This document shows, piece by piece, positions 1-8,058 of a stretch of DNA of 15,165 bases. Within the stretch, counting starts at the first letter, position 1. Every line of letters starts with the position of its first letter. A program made the position numbers and the translations under genes. The notes below the pieces were generated by a model. The model had not been told where the DNA came from and made no database searches. It was given only the letters and a program-made list of their open reading frames with translations. Source of the stretch: Paludibacteraceae bacterium (GTDB taxonomy: Bacteria > Bacteroidota > Bacteroidia > Bacteroidales > Paludibacteraceae); the NCBI GenBank assembly GCA_017960065.1, contig JAGCZK010000064.1, forward strand, positions 1-15,165, read 5' to 3'.

Positions 1-2676
1 GCCTGGGACGGTGCCAAAAAACGCTACGGAGACCAGCTGACCGAAGAACAGCGCGAGCGCATCACCTTTGAGTTGCACATCATGAAGACCATGGGTTTCC
101 CGGGCTACTTCCTGATTGTGCAGGACTACATCCGCGCCGCCCGCGAGGAGTTGGGCGTCAGCGTGGGTCCGGGCCGTGGATCGGCCGCCGGTAGCGTGGT
201 GGCCTACTGCCTGCGCATCACCGACCTCGACCCGCTCAAGTACGACTTGCTGTTCGAACGTTTCTTGAACCCCGACCGCATCTCGCTGCCCGATATCGAC
301 GTCGATTTCGACGATGACGGCCGCGGCCGCGTGCTCGATTGGGTAACCCAACGCTACGGATACGACCATGTGGCGCACATCATCACCTACGGCAAGATGG
401 CGGCCAAGTCGGCGGTAGCCGACGTGGGCCGCGTGCAGGGCGTGCCCCTTTTCAAGGTCAACGAGTTGAAAAAACTCATTCCCGACCGTCAATTTCCGGA
501 CAATATCAAAGATGAAAAAGGCAAATCACCCAAAGTCACACTCAAGAACTGTTACAAATACATTCCTGAGCTGACCACCGAACTCAACGCTCCCGACCGT
601 GACGAAAACGTGTCGTCGATGCTCAAGTACGCTTCGTTGCTCGAAGACACCAACCGCCAGATCGGCATCCATGCCTGCGGCGTCATCATCGGTGCCGACG
701 ACCTGACCAACATTGCCCCCATGTGCACCATTGAGGACAAGGAAACCAAGGGCCGCGTGGTGGTAACCCAGTACGACGGCCATGTGGTGGAATCGGTCGG
801 CCTGATCAAGATGGACTTTCTGGGCCTGAAGACCTTGTCGCTCATCAAGGAGGCACTGGCCAACATCAAGCTGACGACCGGCAAGGAAATCGACATCGAC
901 AACATTCCCATTGACGACCCCAAGACCTACGAACTCTATTCGGCGGGCGCCACCATCGGCACGTTCCAGTTCGAGTCGGCCGGCATGCAGAAATACCTCC
1001 GCGAACTCAAACCGACCAAGATCGAGGACCTTATTGCCATGAACGCCTTGTACCGGCCGGGCCCGATGGATTACATCCCGCAGTTCATCCGCCGTAAGCA
1101 GGGACAGGAACCCATCACCTACGACATCCCGGTCATGGAGAAGTACCTCAAGGACACCTACGGCATTACGGTATACCAAGAACAGGTGATGCTGTTGTCG
1201 CGTCTGCTGGCGGGCTTTACCCGTGGACAGGCCGACAGCTTGCGTAAGGCGATGGGTAAAAAAATCTTAGCCATGTTGGCCGAACTTAAGCCCAAGTTCC
1301 TCAACGGTGGCATTGAACGTGGCCATGACCCCGAAATACTCGAAAAAATTTGGCGCGACTGGGAGAAATTCGCTTCCTACGCCTTCAACAAGTCGCATGC
1401 GGCCTGCTATGCCTGGGTGGCATATCAAACGGGTTACCTCAAGGCCAATTACCCATCGGAATACATGGCGGCCAACCTGACGCGCAACAAAGACGATATC
1501 AAGGAAATCACCAAGTTCATGGACGAGTGCCGTAACATGGGCATCAAAGTGTTGGGTCCCGATGTCAATGCCAGCCATCTGCACTTTGTGCCCGACAAGG
1601 ACGGCAACATCCGATTCGGCCTGGGTGGCATCAAGGGAGTGGGCGAAGGTGCGGTCGAAGCCATTGTGTCAGAACGCGAAAAGAACGGACCGTACAAAGA
1701 TGTGTACGACTTTTTCAGTCGGGTGAATCTGACCAGTTGCAACCGCAAAACCATGGAATCGCTCATTTACAGCGGCGCCTTCGACGAATTGGACAAATAC
1801 AAGCGCGAGCAGTATTTCGGCACGAACGCCAAGGGCGAATCCGGCCTCGAGTTGCTCATGCGCTACGGTCAGGCCGTGCAGAGCGAAAAGGGCCTCAGCG
1901 CCAATTCGTTGTTTGGTGACTTCAACTGCGAAGAAGTGGAGATTCAAAAGCCCAAAATCCCCGAAAGTCCGGGTTGGTCGTCGTTCCAGAAGCTGAAAAT
2001 GGAAAAGGATCTCATCGGGATTTACCTGACGGGACATCCGCTCGACGACTACATTTGCGAAATGCAGCTTTGCAGTCAGACATCGACCACTTTCAACGCC
2101 TTGAAAGAAAAACTGAACGAAAATATCGGCCTGTGCTATACGGTGGCCGGAATGGTGTCTGGAATCAAAAAGGGAATGACCCGCAGTAACAAGCCCTATA
2201 CGGCGTTTTTCCTCGAGGATTACGAAGACAAAATCGAGTTTCGCCTGTTTGGCAGGCAAGACCAGTTGTTCGGCAACCAGGTGTCAGAAGGGTATTTTGT
2301 CATGATTACCGGCGAAGTCATCGACCGTTTTGCCCAGTACCACCGCTACGACAGCGATCGGTCGAAAGTGGAGGGCGACCTGCAGGTCAACAAAATCGAG
2401 TTGCTCAGTGACCTCAAGGCCAGGCCCAAGTCGCTGTATGTTTCGGTTCCGTCCGATAACGTGTCGCAAGACCTCATCAGCGGGATGCAGAAGTTTTTTG
2501 TCGAAGTGCCCGACTGTCCGCCATCGAGTCTGCATGTCCGTCTCGAAGATCCCGAAACCCGTCAGGAGGTGAATTGTGTTTCGAAACGTTCGGTTTACAT
2601 CAACAAAGCCCTGATCGACTACCTGCAGCTGATCAAGTCGGGGGTGGAAGGGTTTGATTACCGTGTTGAAAACTAA
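1..2676 (+). CDS. dnaE: DNA polymerase III subunit alpha, 3' part (5' end outside window)
   Basis: This is the catalytic subunit of the replicative DNA polymerase, a cytoplasmic C-family polymerase. The frame is open from base 1 and gives 891 residues before the TAA, so the N-terminal PHP domain and the start of the palm are missing. The palm shows PDIDVDF (nt 289-309), whose first two Asp match E. coli D401 and D403, and KMDFLGL (Asp codon at 814) supplies the third metal ligand. Further on come the conserved FNKSHAACYAWVAYQTGYLK block (about 1387-1446), a helix-hairpin-helix segment GGIKGVGEGAVEAI (about 1624-1665) and an OB-fold from about 2140 to 2400. This order is that of DnaE rather than PolC. 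No terminator is visible after it, and the trxA promoter overlaps its end. The identification is very secure; only the left boundary is artificial. Confidence 0.98.
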   Translation, partial: AWDGAKKRYGDQLTEEQRERITFELHIMKTMGFPGYFLIVQDYIRAAREELGVSVGPGRGSAAGSVVAYCLRITDLDPLKYDLLFERFLNPDRISLPDIDVDFDDDGRGRVLDWVTQRYGYDHVAHIITYGKMAAKSAVADVGRVQGVPLFKVNELKKLIPDRQFPDNIKDEKGKSPKVTLKNCYKYIPELTTELNAPDRDENVSSMLKYASLLEDTNRQIGIHACGVIIGADDLTNIAPMCTIEDKETKGRVVVTQYDGHVVESVGLIKMDFLGLKTLSLIKEALANIKLTTGKEIDIDNIPIDDPKTYELYSAGATIGTFQFESAGMQKYLRELKPTKIEDLIAMNALYRPGPMDYIPQFIRRKQGQEPITYDIPVMEKYLKDTYGITVYQEQVMLLSRLLAGFTRGQADSLRKAMGKKILAMLAELKPKFLNGGIERGHDPEILEKIWRDWEKFASYAFNKSHAACYAWVAYQTGYLKANYPSEYMAANLTRNKDDIKEITKFMDECRNMGIKVLGPDVNASHLHFVPDKDGNIRFGLGGIKGVGEGAVEAIVSEREKNGPYKDVYDFFSRVNLTSCNRKTMESLIYSGAFDELDKYKREQYFGTNAKGESGLELLMRYGQAVQSEKGLSANSLFGDFNCEEVEIQKPKIPESPGWSSFQKLKMEKDLIGIYLTGHPLDDYICEMQLCSQTSTTFNALKEKLNENIGLCYTVAGMVSGIKKGMTRSNKPYTAFFLEDYEDKIEFRLFGRQDQLFGNQVSEGYFVMITGEVIDRFAQYHRYDSDRSKVEGDLQVNKIELLSDLKARPKSLYVSVPSDNVSQDLISGMQKFFVEVPDCPPSSLHVRLEDPETRQEVNCVSKRSVYINKALIDYLQLIKSGVEGFDYRVEN

Positions 2677-2678
2677 AC

Positions 2679-2709
2679 TTGCAAATTGTACGATTGTTGT
2701 TTAATTTTG
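2679..2709 (+). promoter_or_regulatory. Bacteroidota-type promoter for trxA
   Basis: TTG at 2679-2681 (preceded by C, so close to the TTTG -33 box) is followed after 20 nt by TAATTTTG at 2702-2709, an exact match to the TAnnTTTG -7 consensus known from Bacteroides. Transcription would start near 2715, leaving a roughly 39-nt A-rich leader. The -33 box lies just after the dnaE stop codon, so trxA can be transcribed independently of dnaE. Confidence 0.7.
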
Positions 2710-2753
2710 CAGTAATGTTGAAAAACAAACAACCACAAAAAAACAATAGAACT

Positions 2754-3068
2754 ATGGCAGCACAATTTACCGATGCGAATTTTGACGAATTGTTGAAAAG
2801 CAACCGTTTGGTCGTAGCCGATTTCTGGGCAGAGTGGTGCGGTCCTTGCCGTATGGTGGGCCCCATCATCGAGGAGTTGGCCGAAGCGTATAAAGACAAG
2901 GTCCTCATTGGCAAAGTCGATGTGGACGAAAACAACGATTTGGCCACCCGTTACGGCATCCGCAACATTCCGACCGTTCTGTTCTTCAAAGACGGCGAAC
3001 TGGTCGATAAGCAGGTGGGCGCCGGGCCCCGTCCGATGTTCGAGGCCAAAATCAACGCCTTGCTGTAA
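2754..3068 (+). CDS. trxA: Thioredoxin
   Basis: This is a small cytoplasmic dithiol-disulfide oxidoreductase that reduces protein disulfides and takes its electrons from thioredoxin reductase. At 104 residues it has classical thioredoxin length. The active site is WCGPC with cysteines at residues 29 and 32, the cis-proline lies in NIPTV (P73), and D23 occupies the buried acidic position. The reading frame extends upstream to a TTG at 2679, but that extension overlaps the promoter and adds 25 residues unlike thioredoxin. The ATG at 2754, after an A-rich leader (about 2721-2753) with no Shine-Dalgarno sequence, gives the normal N-terminus and was chosen. It follows dnaE by 77 nt. The next feature downstream is a strong palindrome that may help end its transcript. 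Confidence 0.97.
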   Translation: MAAQFTDANFDELLKSNRLVVADFWAEWCGPCRMVGPIIEELAEAYKDKVLIGKVDVDENNDLATRYGIRNIPTVLFFKDGELVDKQVGAGPRPMFEAKINALL

Positions 3069-3095
3069 CGCCTCAGACGCCTATTGAATTATTGG

Positions 3096-3140
3096 GACGC
3101 ACGACCGTGTCGGTAAAGACGCACGGCCGTGCGTCTTTAC
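3096..3140. repeat. Perfect 28-nt palindrome with adjacent degenerate copy (REP-like)
   Basis: Bases 3113-3140 form a perfect self-complementary palindrome, two 14-nt arms with no spacer, centred between 3126 and 3127 on CGGCCG. Starting 22 nt upstream of its inner block, GACGCACGACCGTG (3096-3109) matches GACGCACGGCCGTG (3118-3131) at 13 of 14 positions, so the element looks like a doubled unit with one decayed copy. A short T-run (3142-3145) follows, so it might act as a weak terminator for trxA. From memory, GACGCAC...GTGCGTC palindromes are frequent between genes in Bacteroidota genomes, but a genome-wide count is needed to call it a dispersed repeat. Confidence 0.75.
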
Positions 3141-3166
3141 GTTTTGGTAGGCACCGTGTAAAAAAA

Positions 3167-3218
3167 TTAACAATTTAATGTTAAATATTTGGTAAAAAAA
3201 GACCAACCAAAATGTTAA
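3167..3218 (+). promoter_or_regulatory. Repeated TGTTAA boxes upstream of the kinase gene (candidate operator)
   Basis: TTAACA (3167-3172), six bases, then TGTTAA (3179-3184) form a perfect inverted repeat. A third box, TGTTAA at 3213-3218, lies in direct orientation 34 nt from the second box, about three helical turns, and 5 nt before the proposed -7 element. The spacing relative to the promoter suits a regulator site, perhaps for the RprY-like regulator encoded in the same unit. The region is AT-rich, so chance occurrence is a real alternative. Confidence 0.35.
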
Positions 3219-3223
3219 AATGC

Positions 3224-3231
3224 TACATTTG
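3224..3231 (+). promoter_or_regulatory. Candidate -7 promoter element for the kinase-folA unit
   Basis: TACATTTG matches the Bacteroidota -7 consensus TAnnTTTG. It sits 17 nt before the kinase ATG, implying a short leader of about 10 nt. No good TTTG is found at the usual -33 distance (around 3200), which would fit a promoter that needs an activator. This is the only consensus-like -7 element I saw between the palindrome and the gene. Confidence 0.5.
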
Positions 3232-3248
3232 CTATGTAAAAACAGAGC

Positions 3249-4553
3249 ATGAAAATTAGAGGCATCCTTGTGTTGGCAGTGCTGATGGCCCTTACCTATA
3301 TGGGGCTGATGCTGTTGCAGTGGCGCTTTTTTTGCGAATTTGAGCAGCTGCGCACCCAGACGTTTGACATGGGCGTGCTTCGGTGCATGGGGCAGTGTGT
3401 GCACAATGTGGACCGCTTGCACACCCTCAAGTTTGGCGACGCCCTGCCCAACGAGTCGGAGTTGGAACACGAACTGGCCCTGCAGTTTGAAAACGGCGGT
3501 ATCCAGACCCCGTTTCTGTTTTCGGTCGTTGGACGCGAAGGCCGGACCCTGTGTACCAACAGCCCTTGCGACAGCCTGTCGCATGGAGCTGACCGCGTCT
3601 ATTCCATGTTGCTGTTGCAACGGCCGCCGGTCGGTGGGGAGGCCGCCGGCTACCCCGACGAGCTGCCGGTAGCCATGCGCTCCGAAGAGCCCTTCTTTGA
3701 CGTGTATTTTTTGCGGGTGGTGTTTCCGCAGCGCGAGGCCTATATTGCGGCCGGTTCCTGCCCGATGAAATGGATTTCGCTGTTCATCAACTTTTTGTTG
3801 CTGATGACCTTTGTCGCCACGATATGGCTGATTGTCCGCCAAAAGCGTATGGCCGAAGAAAAGACAGATTTCATCAACAACATGACGCACGAGTTCAAAA
3901 CGCCCATCGCCTCCATTTCGCTGGCCGGGCAGATGTTGGCCGACGAACGAATTTCCAAAACGCCCGAAATGCTGAAAAGTACCTCGCAAGTGATTCGCGA
4001 CGAAACCCAACGCCTGCGTTTTTTGGTCGAAAAGGTGCTGCAGACCTCACTGCTCGAAAACGAACGCCCGATCCTGAACTTCGTTGAGGCCGACATCAAC
4101 GCCCTGGTGACCACGGTGGCCGGCAACTTCACCTTCAAGGTAAAAAGCCGCGGCGGCCGGATCAGCACCCGGCTCGATGCCCAAAACCCGCGGGTCCTTG
4201 TCGATGAGTTGCAGTTTTCGAACGTGCTCTATAACCTGATGGACAACGCGGTGAAGTACGCCAAGACCACCGAGCCGCTGCATTTGCAGGTGTGCACCCG
4301 CAACGAAAACGACCGGACAATCGTCGAAATCGAAGACAACGGCATGGGCATCCCCAAAGAGGACCTGAAAAAGATTTTTGACAAATTCTACCGCATACAC
4401 ACCGGCAATGTGCACAATGTCAAAGGATTCGGCTTGGGGCTGGCATACGTCAAGCGCATGGTTTCGAAGCATCGGGGCCACATTACGGTCGAAAGCGAAA
4501 TCCAAAAAGGAACAAAATTTATCCTATCAATACCAACCCTTAATAACGCATAA
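3249..4553 (+). CDS. rprX: Membrane sensor histidine kinase, RprX-like
   Basis: This inner-membrane kinase phosphorylates itself on histidine and passes the phosphate to the regulator encoded next. Residues 5-25 and 175-197 are hydrophobic membrane segments enclosing a predicted periplasmic domain of about 150 residues. That domain carries six cysteines (29, 46, 50, 102, 107, 171). The HisKA helix holds NNMTHEFKTPI with the phospho-accepting H214. The ATPase domain shows the N box (NLMDNAVKYA, N333), the G1 box (EDNGMGIP, D363), the F box (KIFDKFYR) and the G2 box (GFGLGL, 393-398). The start gives a normal N-terminus beginning directly with the first membrane helix. The stop is 2 nt before the regulator's ATG. 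The B. fragilis RprX assignment rests mainly on the partner gene, and the signal sensed is unknown. Confidence 0.9.
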   Translation: MKIRGILVLAVLMALTYMGLMLLQWRFFCEFEQLRTQTFDMGVLRCMGQCVHNVDRLHTLKFGDALPNESELEHELALQFENGGIQTPFLFSVVGREGRTLCTNSPCDSLSHGADRVYSMLLLQRPPVGGEAAGYPDELPVAMRSEEPFFDVYFLRVVFPQREAYIAAGSCPMKWISLFINFLLLMTFVATIWLIVRQKRMAEEKTDFINNMTHEFKTPIASISLAGQMLADERISKTPEMLKSTSQVIRDETQRLRFLVEKVLQTSLLENERPILNFVEADINALVTTVAGNFTFKVKSRGGRISTRLDAQNPRVLVDELQFSNVLYNLMDNAVKYAKTTEPLHLQVCTRNENDRTIVEIEDNGMGIPKEDLKKIFDKFYRIHTGNVHNVKGFGLGLAYVKRMVSKHRGHITVESEIQKGTKFILSIPTLNNA

Positions 4554-4555
4554 TT

Positions 4556-5263
4556 ATGATGGACGAAAAGGTAAAAGTGCTTCTTTGTGAAGACGACGAA
4601 AATTTGGGCATGCTGCTCCGTGAGTACTTGCAGGTCAAAGGGTACGACACCGACCTGATGCCCGACGGGGAAGCCGGCTATATGGCTTTCATGAACGGAC
4701 GTTACGATGTGTGCATCCTGGACGTGATGATGCCCAAGAAAGACGGGTTCACGCTGGCTCAGGAAATCCGGGCAGTCAACACCGAGGTGCCTATTCTGTT
4801 TCTGACGGCCAAGGCCATGCAGGAAGACATTATCGAAGGTTTCAAAATCGGCGGAGACGATTACATCACCAAGCCCTTCAGCATGGAGGTGCTCTCTTCG
4901 CGCATCGAGGCCATTTTGCGCCGCGTACGCACCAAACGCCTCAAAGAGAAGGTGGTGTACGACCTGGGACGTTTCACCTTCGACTCGCAAAAGCAGGTGC
5001 TGACCATCGGCGGCGAGTCTAAGAAACTGACGACCAAAGAGTCGGAACTCCTGTCGCTGCTGTGCGCCAATGCCAACGACATTCTGGAGCGCAACTACAC
5101 GCTCAAGACCATCTGGATTGACGACAATTACTTCAACGCCCGTTCGATGGACGTGTACATTACCAAGCTCCGCAAACTGTTGAAAGACGATCCGTCGATT
5201 CAGATCATCAACATCCACGGCAAGGGCTACAAACTGATTGTTCCGGAAAAATCGGCTGAATGA
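4556..5263 (+). CDS. rprY: OmpR-family response regulator, RprY-like
   Basis: This cytoplasmic DNA-binding regulator is paired with the kinase encoded just upstream. The 235 residues comprise a receiver domain (about 6-125) and a winged-helix domain (about 135-230). Receiver residues are all present: D13 and D14 in the acidic pocket, phospho-acceptor D56 in ILDVMMPKKDG, T84 in LFLTAKA, and K106 in DDYITKPFS. The C-terminal part shows LTTKESELLSLLC, then the recognition-helix region NARSMDVYITKLRKLL and the wing IINIHGKGYKL. The pattern matches the Bacteroides RprY family. Two ATG codons stand in tandem at 4556 and 4559 and either could be used. Its TGA overlaps the next gene's ATG by 4 nt (ATGA), which suggests translational coupling. 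Direct targets cannot be read from the window. Confidence 0.95.
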   Translation: MMDEKVKVLLCEDDENLGMLLREYLQVKGYDTDLMPDGEAGYMAFMNGRYDVCILDVMMPKKDGFTLAQEIRAVNTEVPILFLTAKAMQEDIIEGFKIGGDDYITKPFSMEVLSSRIEAILRRVRTKRLKEKVVYDLGRFTFDSQKQVLTIGGESKKLTTKESELLSLLCANANDILERNYTLKTIWIDDNYFNARSMDVYITKLRKLLKDDPSIQIINIHGKGYKLIVPEKSAE

Positions 5264-7248
5264 GGATTCGGCTGATAGCGTCGGTTTTGGTCGCCGTCAT
5301 CCTGGCTTCGTGCGGGGTGAAGGCGCGTATCGCGAAAGGCGACAAGCAGTTCGCGCTGGGCGAGTATTATCGTGCGGCCGAGACCTATAAGAGCGCCTAC
5401 AGTGCCGTACCGTCCAAAAACAAACGGCTCAAAGGCGAGGTGGCCTACAAAATGGGCAACGCCAACCGGATCATCGAAAACAACAAGCGCAGCGAAATGG
5501 CCTACAAGAATGCGGTCCGGTTGGGCTGCAAAGACACCATGCTGTACTATTACTACGGCGAGGTGCTGCGCGAGGCGGGCAAGTATGCCGAAGCGCTCAA
5601 GATGTACGAGCAGTTCGAAAAACTCATGCCCGACAGCCGGTTGGCCGAAAACGGCATCCAGTCGTGCCGCCTGGCGACGACCGACCTCAAGACGCCGACC
5701 CGCTACGAAGTGAAAAAGGCGCCGGCCTTCACCTCGCGTTTCTCCGAGTTCTGTCCGGCCTTCGGTTCGGCCGACGGCGACGTGCTGTATTTCAACTCCA
5801 CGCGCGGCGGCGGGAAAAAGGCCCGGCTCAGCCGCATCACCGGCCAACGCACCAACGACATCTATGTGTCGCGCACCAACGTGCAGGGCGAATGGGAGGA
5901 GCCGACCCCGATCGACGGCGACATCAACACCGAGTTTGATGAGGGGACCTGCAGTTTCTCGGCCGACGGGCAGGAACTGTATTACACCCTGAGCAAAGTG
6001 TCGAAAGAGGAGGCACTCGGTACGGCCATCTACTGCTCCAAACGGAGCGGCGGAGCCTGGACCGAACCGCAAATCGTGCGCGTGGTGCAAGACTCGACCA
6101 TCAATGTGGCGCACCCCGCCCTCTCGACCGACGGCCGCTACCTGTACTTTGTTTCGGACATGCCGGGCGGGGTAGGCGGCAAGGACATCTGGCGCTGCGA
6201 GCGTCAGGGCGACAGTTGGGGTGAACCCGAAAACCTCGGTCACGATATCAACACGCCGGCCGACGAAATGTTTCCGTATTTCCGCGCCGACGGCACGTTT
6301 TTCTTTTGTTCCGACGGCCATCCGGGCTTGGGCGGCCTCGACATCTTCAAAACCGTGCCCATGCGCAGGCTCTATGCCGACCAGCCCGACCGCTGGGAGG
6401 TCATCAACCTGGGCTCGCCCATCAACTCGCAATACGATGATTTTGGCATCACGTTTGCCGGCAAGAGCGAGCGCGGCTACTTTTCGTCGAACCGCAACGA
6501 CCGCAAGTACTACGACCACCTCTGGTCGTTCGAAATCCCCGTGCTGAGCTTTTCGATCGAAGGGGTGGTGACCGACACCAAAGGCGAGCCGCTGGGCGAT
6601 GCCGTGTTGCGCATTGTGGGCGACAACGGGGTGATTGCAGCGGTCAAGACCAAAAAGAACGGCACCTACAGCTATCCGGTCGATGCCAACACCAACTATG
6701 TGCTGTTGGCCACTTGCCGCGGTTTTCTCAACAGCAAGGAGACGCTCGAGCTGGGCGATTTGCAGAAAAGCGCCAATTTCCTCCGCGACTTTCAGCTGGC
6801 TTCGGTCACCAAGCCGGTGAAGATGAACAACATCTTCTACGAGTTCGGTTCGGCCGAGCTGACCCCCGAGTCGTCGGCCGGTCTCGACGATCTGGTCAAG
6901 CTGCTCAACGACAACCCCAACATTACGATCGAAATCGGAGCCCACACCGACTATGTGGGTACCGAGGCTGCCAACAACGCATTGTCGCTGGCGCGTGCCC
7001 AGTCGGTGGTCAAGTACTTGCTGGCCAAGGGCATCGAACCCGACCGCCTGACGGCGAAAGGCTATGGCGAGTCGCAACCCGTGGTGGTGGACAAGCCGCT
7101 GGTCAGACAGTACCGCTTTCTCAAGGTCGGCGCCGAGCTTACCGAAGAGTACATTCAGAAACTGCCGGCGCAGAATCAGGAGATTTGTAACCAAATCAAC
7201 CGCCGGACCGAATTTAAAGTGTTGAAAACGACTTACAAAATGTTTTGA
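5260..7248 (+). CDS. porE: PorE-like OmpA/PD40 lipoprotein, putative type IX secretion component
   Basis: This is a predicted outer-membrane lipoprotein of 662 residues. The N-terminus is a hydrophobic signal with a lipobox ending LASC (C18). It is followed by a TPR region (about 22-137) and a beta-propeller of PD40-type blades (about 155-425, e.g. LSTDGRYLYFVSD and FRADGTFFFCSD). A carboxypeptidase-regulatory/CNA-B-like domain (about 432-518) and a C-terminal OmpA domain (about 522-657) complete it. In the OmpA domain D564 (HTD) and R579 (SLARA) are 15 residues apart, as are the diaminopimelate-binding pair of Acinetobacter OmpA, so peptidoglycan binding is expected. This domain order is that described for P. 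gingivalis PorE (PG1058), a type IX secretion protein. Similar lipoproteins may also occur in relatives lacking that system, so the secretion role is inferred. The gene overlaps the regulator by 4 nt and ends 3 nt before thyA. Confidence 0.85.
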   Translation: MRIRLIASVLVAVILASCGVKARIAKGDKQFALGEYYRAAETYKSAYSAVPSKNKRLKGEVAYKMGNANRIIENNKRSEMAYKNAVRLGCKDTMLYYYYGEVLREAGKYAEALKMYEQFEKLMPDSRLAENGIQSCRLATTDLKTPTRYEVKKAPAFTSRFSEFCPAFGSADGDVLYFNSTRGGGKKARLSRITGQRTNDIYVSRTNVQGEWEEPTPIDGDINTEFDEGTCSFSADGQELYYTLSKVSKEEALGTAIYCSKRSGGAWTEPQIVRVVQDSTINVAHPALSTDGRYLYFVSDMPGGVGGKDIWRCERQGDSWGEPENLGHDINTPADEMFPYFRADGTFFFCSDGHPGLGGLDIFKTVPMRRLYADQPDRWEVINLGSPINSQYDDFGITFAGKSERGYFSSNRNDRKYYDHLWSFEIPVLSFSIEGVVTDTKGEPLGDAVLRIVGDNGVIAAVKTKKNGTYSYPVDANTNYVLLATCRGFLNSKETLELGDLQKSANFLRDFQLASVTKPVKMNNIFYEFGSAELTPESSAGLDDLVKLLNDNPNITIEIGAHTDYVGTEAANNALSLARAQSVVKYLLAKGIEPDRLTAKGYGESQPVVVDKPLVRQYRFLKVGAELTEEYIQKLPAQNQEICNQINRRTEFKVLKTTYKMF

Positions 7249-7251
7249 TAT

Positions 7252-8046
7252 ATGAAACAATATCTCGACTTGCTCAACCGGGTGCTGACCGAAGGGGTCC
7301 GCAAAGAGGACCGTACGGGTACGGGCACCGTCAGTGTGTTCGGGCATCAGATGCGCTTTAACCTGGCCGACGGATTTCCGCTGCTGACCACCAAAAAGCT
7401 GCACCTCAAATCCATCATCTACGAGTTGCTGTGGTTTTTGGCCGGCGACACCAATGTCAAATACCTGCAAGACAATGGCGTACGCATCTGGAACGAGTGG
7501 GCCGACCCCGACGGCAGTCTGGGGCACATCTACGGCTACCAGTGGCGCAGCTGGCCCGATTACAAGGGCGGCCACATCGACCAGATCGCCGAGGCGGTCA
7601 ACACCATCAAAAACAATCCGGATTCGCGCCGCATTATCGTCAGTTCGTGGAACGTGGCCGATCTCGACAACATGAACCTGCCGCCCTGCCATGCGTTTTT
7701 CCAGTTTTATGTGGCCGACGGCAAATTGAGCCTGCAGCTCTACCAGCGCAGTGCCGACATCTTCTTGGGCGTTCCGTTCAACATTGCCTCTTATGCCCTG
7801 CTGCTCAAGATGATGGCGCAGGTTTGCGGCTTGAAGGAGGGCGATTTTGTGCACACGCTGGGCGATGCGCACATCTACCTCAACCACCTCGACCAGGTGC
7901 GCGAGCAGCTCTCGCGCGACCCGCGACCGCTGCCCCAGATGCAGCTCAATCCCGAGGTCAAGAGCATTTTCGATTTCAAATACGAGGATTTCACCCTGAC
8001 CGGCTACGACCCCCATCCGCATATCAAGGGAGTGGTGGCGGTATAA
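7252..8046 (+). CDS. thyA: Thymidylate synthase
   Basis: The enzyme methylates dUMP to dTMP using 5,10-methylene-tetrahydrofolate and releases dihydrofolate, which the FolA encoded next reduces. The protein is 264 residues, the same length as E. coli ThyA, and aligns without visible gaps. The catalytic cysteine is C146 in LPPCHAFFQFYVADGKL, and R21 in EDRTGTGT and the SRR block (PDSRRIIVSSWN) supply phosphate-binding arginines. QLYQRSADIFLGVPFNIASY and the C-terminal GYDPHPHIKGVVAV are family hallmarks. This is the classical folate-dependent type, not flavin-dependent ThyX. It starts 3 nt after the PorE-like gene, so it is probably transcribed with the two-component system. No separate promoter was found. 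Confidence 0.99.
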   Translation: MKQYLDLLNRVLTEGVRKEDRTGTGTVSVFGHQMRFNLADGFPLLTTKKLHLKSIIYELLWFLAGDTNVKYLQDNGVRIWNEWADPDGSLGHIYGYQWRSWPDYKGGHIDQIAEAVNTIKNNPDSRRIIVSSWNVADLDNMNLPPCHAFFQFYVADGKLSLQLYQRSADIFLGVPFNIASYALLLKMMAQVCGLKEGDFVHTLGDAHIYLNHLDQVREQLSRDPRPLPQMQLNPEVKSIFDFKYEDFTLTGYDPHPHIKGVVAV

Positions 8047-8058
8047 GTTGATGACACT

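Noticed and set aside
2679..2753. A TTG-initiated N-terminal extension of thioredoxin
   Set aside because: The 25 extra residues do not resemble thioredoxin, and the stretch contains the promoter, so ATG 2754 is the better start.
3234..3239. A start-stop pair (ATG TAA) just upstream of the kinase, a possible minimal upstream ORF
   Set aside because: It lies around the expected transcription start in AT-rich DNA. One ATGTAA hexamer is easily chance and no other evidence supports a role.
4549..4558. A 10-nt palindrome CATAATTATG at the kinase-regulator junction
   Set aside because: It is explained by the TAA stop next to the ATG start, and ten-base palindromes are frequent by chance.
7241..7259. 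A short inverted repeat (TGTTT...AAACA) across the porE-thyA junction
   Set aside because: Only five base pairs in AT-rich sequence, overlapping the stop and start codons and without a T-run.
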